A stretch of DNA of 64,000 nt, from positions 14,100,983 to 14,164,982 of the forward strand of contig NC_063050.1 in NCBI RefSeq assembly GCF_018812025.1, given 5' to 3'. The notes under the pieces were generated by a model, which ran no database searches, was not told the origin of the DNA, and saw only the letters and a program-made list of their open reading frames with translations. Position numbers and translations under genes: made by a program. This DNA comes from Megalobrama amblycephala. Its lineage: Eukaryota > Chordata > Actinopteri > Cypriniformes > Xenocyprididae. Below are positions 58,723 to 64,000 of the stretch, piece after piece; position 1 is the stretch's first letter, and every line of letters begins with the position of its first letter.

Positions 58723-59338
58723 TATTGAACAAATTAAATAAATTATTTTATTAATCAAAATAAACAGAAAATATTACATACTTTGCTGAAGTGATAGTTT
58801 TGAACAAGTATTCATTTGTTATTCAAGACATTAACTTAGCTAAAGTATGTATATTTTGAGCCTTTGACGCCGTATGTTCCCACCTCATACATTGATTTCT
58901 AAAAAGAACAAGCCACGTTTATTATTTATTTTCAAGCAATCTGTTGCTCCATCAATGTTGAATAAAAACATATTTTTTTCTGCAATAATACACAATAGGA
59001 GTAGTAAAAAAAAAACTATTTTGTTAAGGTGTGCCTTTAGCCTCACCGCGCATATAAAGAAAAATTAAGAACTATAAAATTAAAATCATTATGGGGGAAA
59101 AAAACGATTTCGGAACAGAGGACCGCGCCCCCTGAATTCGCAATTCATGAAGAATGACATGCGACATTATTTGCACGTCTACGGATTTATAGCTAAAAAA
59201 AATCTGAATATCAAACCGCAAATTTGATATTCTTTACTGCAGTAGTCAACCCGCGCTTACAGAGATGCGTTTGAGCATAATTTGAAATACGTGGCTTTTC
59301 ATTCATTGTGATTTATTTGTAATAAATAACCAACTTAC
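58723..59338. other. ZNF-6 intron remainder
   Basis: AT-rich; nothing recognised. Confidence 0.4.
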
Positions 59339-60008
59339 ACCGATTTTTATCCGTACATTCTTGCCTAGACGGCGACTCCGTCTTCACATCTGGGGTGCTT
59401 CTCAATTCTTATTTGTGCATCCTCGTTTCCTTTCCTTGCTTCCTTTCCTCGCGTCTTAGCTCCACCCCTCCAGGATGCGAGGGAAGGACGCAAGGAAAAT
59501 ATGCGAGGAGGTAGGAATTGAATCAAGTGTAATGATATCCTCGCTCCCTTTAGCGTCACTTCAAAGCGTCATCAGCTGCGCTCGAGGGATCTACCCACAT
59601 GTTGTTAAAGTTTGGTTATTTAAAAAAAATTATAATAAATATTAATAAAGCAAGATGCCCCGTTGAAATATATGAGGTATAAAGTTAATTTAAATTTAAA
59701 TTATTGTGAGAGATATAAAGTTTAATATAAATATAAAATATAAATTTATGCGTGCGTCACGTTTCTCAACGAGAAAGACTTCCGCAAAGGATGCACCTGT
59801 GTATCCTCGCTCATGACTCTTCAGGAAGCCTCCTCACTCCTCGTTCCTCACCTCCTCGCGGTGCAATTAGAGAATTGAGATGTCCTTCAAGATGGCTGAG
59901 CTCGATCGTTTTCCGGGTCATATAGGATGGAGGACGGAGGAGACGAGGAGGGATATTGAGAAGCACCCCTGCTGTCTGCGTTGTCTGGTTGTTTTCATTG
60001 TGCTCCAT
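59339..60008 (-). pseudogene. ZNF-6 first coding exon, split by a MITE
   Basis: The ATG is at 60006-60008 (MEHNENNQTTQT...), and the exon's other end reads PDVKTESPSRQECTDKNR plus one base with donor CGGT|GTAAGT at 59339. Between them, 59392-59969 is an insertion. Read straight through, translation enters the insert and stops at 59811. Without the insert the exon would match the ZNF-3/ZNF-4 first exon. This supports loss of function, unless splicing uses a donor inside the insert. Confidence 0.75.
59392..59969. mobile_element. 578-bp MITE inside the ZNF-6 first exon
   Basis: Inverted ends GGGGTGCTTCTCAAT and ATTGAGAAGCACCCC; arms continue with CCTCG/CGAGG-rich words. Exon sequence resumes on both sides, so the edges are well placed. 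No clear target duplication. Confidence 0.85.
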
Positions 60009-60109
60009 CTTTATCACCAGGAAGTGTTCACCCCATTTTATCTCAGATCGCTCCATCAGTCAGGTTTGATTATATTCTCTAACTGAGATCTACAACCAAA
60101 AGTTTAAAA

Positions 60110-60290
60110 ATAAGCGCGCCTTCAATGTAGTGATGATTGCTTTAAACAGCTTCATGAAGCTTCGAAACGTTTTCGAATCTTCTGTTTCGAATCAGTGTTC
60201 GAAGCTTGTATCAATCTGGATCGAGAAGTTAGACATTTCGATATTTCGCCACTAGGGGCGTCGAACTGTTAAGCTCATCGTGTATACAGT
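60110..60290 (-). promoter_or_regulatory. Class I upstream module of ZNF-6, eroded
   Basis: Carries TAGTGATGATTGCTTTAAAC, GCTTCATGAAGCTTCGAAAC and TTTCGAATCAGTGTTCGAAG, but the CACGTG to ACGTCA segment present in ZNF-1, -3 and -4 is missing. This fits a decaying gene. Confidence 0.5.
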
Positions 60291-61081
60291 ACATTATTAT
60301 TTATAAAATAAAACGCTGCATTATGAACCTGTGTCTTATATGGTTTTTAATGGATATCGGTTAAGTTTTACGATTTAGGTTCAGTTTTAGTGTGCAAACA
60401 TGTATAAATATGAAAAGTGACAATTAATTGTCAATAGATTAGTCCTCCCATTAAACACACACAATTACGAACACAAATTGTGTAAAATGTTCATACTTGA
60501 TGGTTTTTCAGATTTGTAGATTATATTTAATTGGTCTACACTTTCATTAAATTTGCAAATTGTGTGTAAAATGGCCCTATACATGTTTGGCTGTTCTTTT
60601 TAAATTTACACCGTTGTGGGAAAAGCAGATCTTGCTAGTGCAAGGTGTTTCGAACGTACCATCAAAGCCACCGTATTATACTTATAAAGGTTCCTAATTT
60701 TGTTTTGGAGGTCTCCTACAACAGATTTATATGCATCAATGTTTAAAAAGACTTGGCCAAAGATTCAGTCTCTCAAAACCCCTCCTTTCTGAGAGCCTGC
60801 TCAGTCTAGATCATGTAACATGTGATGTTTATCAAAAAAGTTCCGTCATTAACTACAACATTGATGTATATTTCAAAATTACACTTAGCTGTTAAAGGAT
60901 TAGAAGTGAAAAGCACATGTGAAACAGAGGATTTGAGGGGGAAAACATTACAGTCTATATTGTTTAATAAAGCTTAAGAGCGGTGTTCTTGTTGCATGGT
61001 GTTGCATGTTCTTCACATTCATGTTCTTATAACAAAAAAAAGGTAAAGGGAATGTTCTGCTTTAGTGTCTAATCAACTGTC
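60291..61081. repeat. Class I upstream flank, then 3'-flank fragment
   Basis: 60290-60650 aligns with the ZNF-1 upstream flank (5945-6330). 60960-61080 resembles the 3'-flank module (ATGTTCTTATAACAAAAAAA...GGAATGTTCTGC) of ZNF-3 and ZNF-4. The stretch between is unassigned. Confidence 0.5.
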
Positions 61082-61165
61082 TCACTGTGATTTTTTTATG
61101 TGAATATAAAGGTTTCGTTTCACTCTAAAACTCTTTCCACACTGGGAGCAGGTGAAAGGCTGTTT
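61082..61165 (-). pseudogene. Orphan single zinc finger
   Basis: Reads [20 protein letters not shown] then IHIKKSQ and stop. It has both cysteines and the first histidine, but the last histidine is lost. Most like finger 6 of ZNF-4 (YRVKRNLEIH). No further finger is attached, so it is the stump of a deleted gene. Confidence 0.8.
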
Positions 61166-61359
61166 TTTTAACTAAATTGTCATATACAATATGCTTGTGC
61201 AAGTATATAACAATTAGTGCAAGCTTTGACCTGAGGAGGGCAGTAATACACTTAGCAGTGACTACACTGCCAGAGTTCTAATAGAGAAGAAGAAGAGAGC
61301 TAGTTCAAGATGAGCATTTGTGGTTAAAACGTATATAATTTTTAATTTTTTTTTAGAAA

Positions 61360-61625
61360 ATGAGCAATGGTTTCACTAGATAAGACCCTTATTCCTCACC
61401 TGGGATTGTGTAGAACACTTTGAAGCTGCACTGAAACTGTAATTTTGACCTTCAACCATTTGGAGGCCATTGAAGTCCACAATAAGGAGAAAAATCCTGG
61501 ATTGTTTTCATTAAAAACCTTAATTTCTTTTCGACTGAAGAAAGAAAGACATGAACATCTTGGATGACATGGGGGTGAGTAAATTATCAGGAAATTCTTA
61601 TTTGAAAGTGAACTAATCCTTTAAG
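61360..61625. mobile_element. Half copy of the foldback MITE of 29112-29664
   Basis: Matches the right half from TAGATAAGACCCTTATTCCT to the end TTTGAAAGTGAACTAATCCT, followed by TTAA. The left half is missing. Confidence 0.75.
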
Positions 61626-62837
61626 GTCGCAATCAAGCGACATGAATGTAGATCCCTATGGAGCTATTCACACGGGGCGTGATCAATTGCGGCACCAGTG
61701 TGTCAGTTTTTCACCCTGCGATGAAACATGCCGTCCAGTTAGATTGTGCTTTAGACCACGCTGCTGTCGCACAAAAGAGTGAGATTGGTTCCCGCTGTTT
61801 TGAAAACCAATGTACTGGGGAATGCACCGAAATTTCGACTGCTGAAAATTATCGGCCAAAAGAGAAAAATATGAGCTGAAAATAAATGCACCAACTGCAC
61901 CAGCACCCAGTTTGCTCTGCTCAGTGTTCTGCTCCATGTGTGCGCTACTCATGTAGGCTACCGCTAATGCATGTCAGAGATGAATATTTCTGTCAGGACC
62001 ACTATCATCAAATATAAATGATAATTGCATAGAGTTTGTTTTGGTGGTGGTTCTGTTCTGGGCAAGAATTCCCTGCGCATCCATGCAGCCTAGCATGGAT
62101 AAGAGCAGGGAGAGCAGCAATAAATCCCCTTAGGGTAAACAGAACAGAACCAACATATGCAGATATAATTAATGTCAATAATTTAACATGTACACATAAT
62201 TCAAGAATTAGTTTGATTCAGGGGAATCATAAGGCCAATCCTGACTGAAGAGAGGAGGAGCTGGGGATGGAGAAGGGTAATTAGCTCCTGAGAAATGCGA
62301 TAGCTGCTGATAATACTGAGGAGCTTATATATAGATGCTGTTATAGGCGTCGTATTCCTATAGGTAGACGTGAGTCACCTGATGCGAGCTTGACTGACGT
62401 GACCTGCCAGAACTGACGCTAATGCTGGATTTTCGTCAAATGTGTTTTTTTGCAAACAAAGCACTCGCACCGCTTTATCAAATTGAGGTTAAGAGTTTTC
62501 TGATTAAAGATTAAAAGATTAATTTTTAATTTTTTTAAAGATTAAAAAAATACAAATGTTTCCATGGTTTGTGAAGAAATTATCTTTTTGAAACAGCAGA
62601 TAAGGCTAGAAATAGTAGCCATGCAACTAAACAAACATGTTTTAAATTTTATTACGCCACTCTGGAATACTTAAATAAATAATAGAAAAATACATTTTTA
62701 AAAAAGTTTTGTTATTTTAATTTAAAAAATGGGTCTAGATAGCATCTGTTTTGTTTGACAACACTTCGAACGTCAACAGGAAGTTACTCCGCCCAGGATC
62801 ACTTAGAGCACCTTTAAGCTCTGAAAGGTTGAAGGTT
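61626..62837. other. Spacer
   Basis: No gene recognised. ORFs under 90 aa only. Confidence 0.4.
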
Positions 62838-63110
62838 TTTTTTTTTTTTGAATCAGTGGTTCGGAGCGCGAATTGAAGTCACGAAACGATGCTTCATTAC
62901 ATCATATACTGGTTCGAATCTTTTTAAAATGTCGATGGTTCACCTCAAGGGGGCGTTAGTCTGCTTAATACGAGAACCAGTGTCTAGTTTCGATTCAGTT
63001 GTATAGTAATCTATATACAGCTTCAGTTTTGAACGTGTGTGTAATGGAATAAATTATATTGTGATATTAATTGGCTATAAATGGCCTGATTAACCAACCC
63101 TGTGACCACT
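62838..63110 (-). repeat. Orphan class I upstream module, copy 1
   Basis: TTGAATCAGTGGTTCGGAGC, AAGTCACGAAACGATGCTTC, CTGGTTCGAA and GGGGGCGTTAG occur in class I order, followed by GAACCAGTGTCTAG. No MEQ exon lies within 1 kb on the gene side. The E-box and ACGTCA site are mutated. Confidence 0.6.
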
Positions 63111-63319
63111 ACAAATTAATAAAATAACACAAATTAAGCTCATTTATAATATTTTAAACTTGCGAAGTAGTTGCATTTGTGCAAAACCTGAAACGGTAAC
63201 AGCTAAAATAAGTTTACTACACAGTTAAACATGTTACAGTGTAGCTATTTAAGGAAAAAATAATTAATTTACACTAGGCTACAGGAATATTGTTGTTGTT
63301 GTTGTTATTGGTTCACGCT
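63111..63319. other. AT-rich spacer
   Basis: Nothing recognised apart from a GTT microsatellite near 63292-63306. Confidence 0.4.
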
Positions 63320-63670
63320 AAGGGATGTTTATCTGTTGAATACATGAACCAGTGTAATATAGTTTTTACTGATCTCTGTTCAGTTTTATAATTTAGGTTC
63401 AGTTTTAATAAGGAAACACGCGTGTGTGAAAAGAGGAGAGTGATATTTAATTGTCTCTAATGCCTTTAAAAAAAATGCACAAAACAAGCACTACAAATTA
63501 ATAAAAGAACACAAAAATACACTTCATGTTGAACGGTATCTGACTTGTAGATTACATTTATTAGACTACGCTTCATGCAATTTACATTTGTTTTGTAAAA
63601 GTGTCTTTCACGTGTTCTGTGTTCTCGTTGCATTTACATGTTTTGACCAGCAGGTGTCGCCAGCGTTTCA
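63320..63670 (-). repeat. Orphan class I upstream flank, copy 2
   Basis: From ATGAACCAGTGTAATATAG through TTCAGTTTTATAATTTAGGT to GACCAGCAGGTGTCGCC it parallels 5945-6330 and 60290-60650. It forms a tandem partial repeat with 62970-63110. Confidence 0.6.
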
Positions 63671-64000
63671 GTGGCGAATCATTTTACAAAACAATAGTTT
63701 CACCTTATTAGAAGTGTGTAAAAGTTCCATTCTTCTATCAGTCACTGCTGTAATGAGTAAAATGAGTCTCTATTCAAACTCCGTGAGCAGTTACAATCTA
63801 CAGAGGAACAGGAATATAGCATCTTACATCCTTGAAAGCTATAGTTTGTGGAGAATATAGGACTATTTGCAGAGGAAGTCTGTCCCTCACAGTGCTAATG
63901 AATCATACTTATAAATGATCCTGTGCACTGCAGTGTCGTTATATATTTATACAGCAAAGCATAGCAAAGTATTTTTAGCTTTTCAATTTTTCTCTAGGCT
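63671..64000. other. Window end
   Basis: A 90-aa plus-strand ORF (63588-63860) runs through here with no domain and no paralogue in the window; not called. Confidence 0.4.

Noticed and set aside
98..60008. Gene cluster as part of a viral or bacterial system
   Set aside because: Introns, TGEKP-linked C2H2 arrays and teleost transposons make a fish nuclear locus the only sensible reading.

Overview
The window looks like nuclear DNA of a teleost, most likely a cyprinid (carp/zebrafish relatives). It is AT-rich, with spliced genes and dense miniature transposons (MITEs), hAT ends, a DIRS relic, a deleted LTR retroelement and a SINE. No rRNA, tRNA gene, CRISPR or prokaryotic operon was seen, and no host gene outside one family.

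The genes form a head-to-tail cluster of six C2H2 zinc-finger genes, all on the minus strand (called ZNF-1 to ZNF-6 here; no official symbols). Each has two coding exons. A first exon of about 94-100 nt starts at a Met-Glu-Gln (Met-Glu-His in ZNF-6) and ends in phase 1. A long last exon encodes all the fingers. Pairs: ZNF-1 5535-5634 + 98-2190 (23 fingers, 730 aa); ZNF-2 19593-19686 + 11229-12463 (14 fingers, 442 aa); ZNF-3 32951-33047 + 24990-26662 (18 fingers, 589 aa); ZNF-4 38750-38846 + 35645-37092 (15 fingers, 514 aa); ZNF-5 54332-54425 + 44877-46159 (15 fingers, 458 aa); ZNF-6 59339-60008 + 56530-57735 (pseudogene). Every junction is in frame and flanked by GT/AG. The N-terminal module is not a KRAB, SCAN or BTB domain that I recognise.

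The genes fall into two classes. Class I (ZNF-1, -3, -4 and the 5' half of -6) has a promoter-side module resembling the core of a palindromic MITE that also sits at 51.4-52.1 kb; the three intact genes share a C-terminal tail. Class II (ZNF-2, -5) has a different upstream region with an AAGATGGC box and a short tail. ZNF-6 joins class I 5' sequence to class II 3' fingers and 3' flank.

Layout: 0-6.3 kb ZNF-1 with a hAT element in its intron; 6.3-11.1 kb nested transposons; 11.2-19.8 kb ZNF-2; 20-23.7 kb mostly unrecognised sequence; 23.7-34.2 kb and 34.4-39.85 kb a tandem segmental duplication carrying ZNF-3 and ZNF-4, the first copy enlarged by insertions; 40-54.5 kb ZNF-5 with the DIRS relic in its intron; 55-60.3 kb ZNF-6; 60.3-64 kb decayed duplicates (an orphan finger and two orphan upstream blocks).

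The proteins are predicted nuclear DNA-binding factors. By analogy with other vertebrate finger clusters they may act on transposons, but nothing in the sequence shows their targets. Paralogous introns act as empty-site controls for many insertions. All coordinates and alignments were made by eye.
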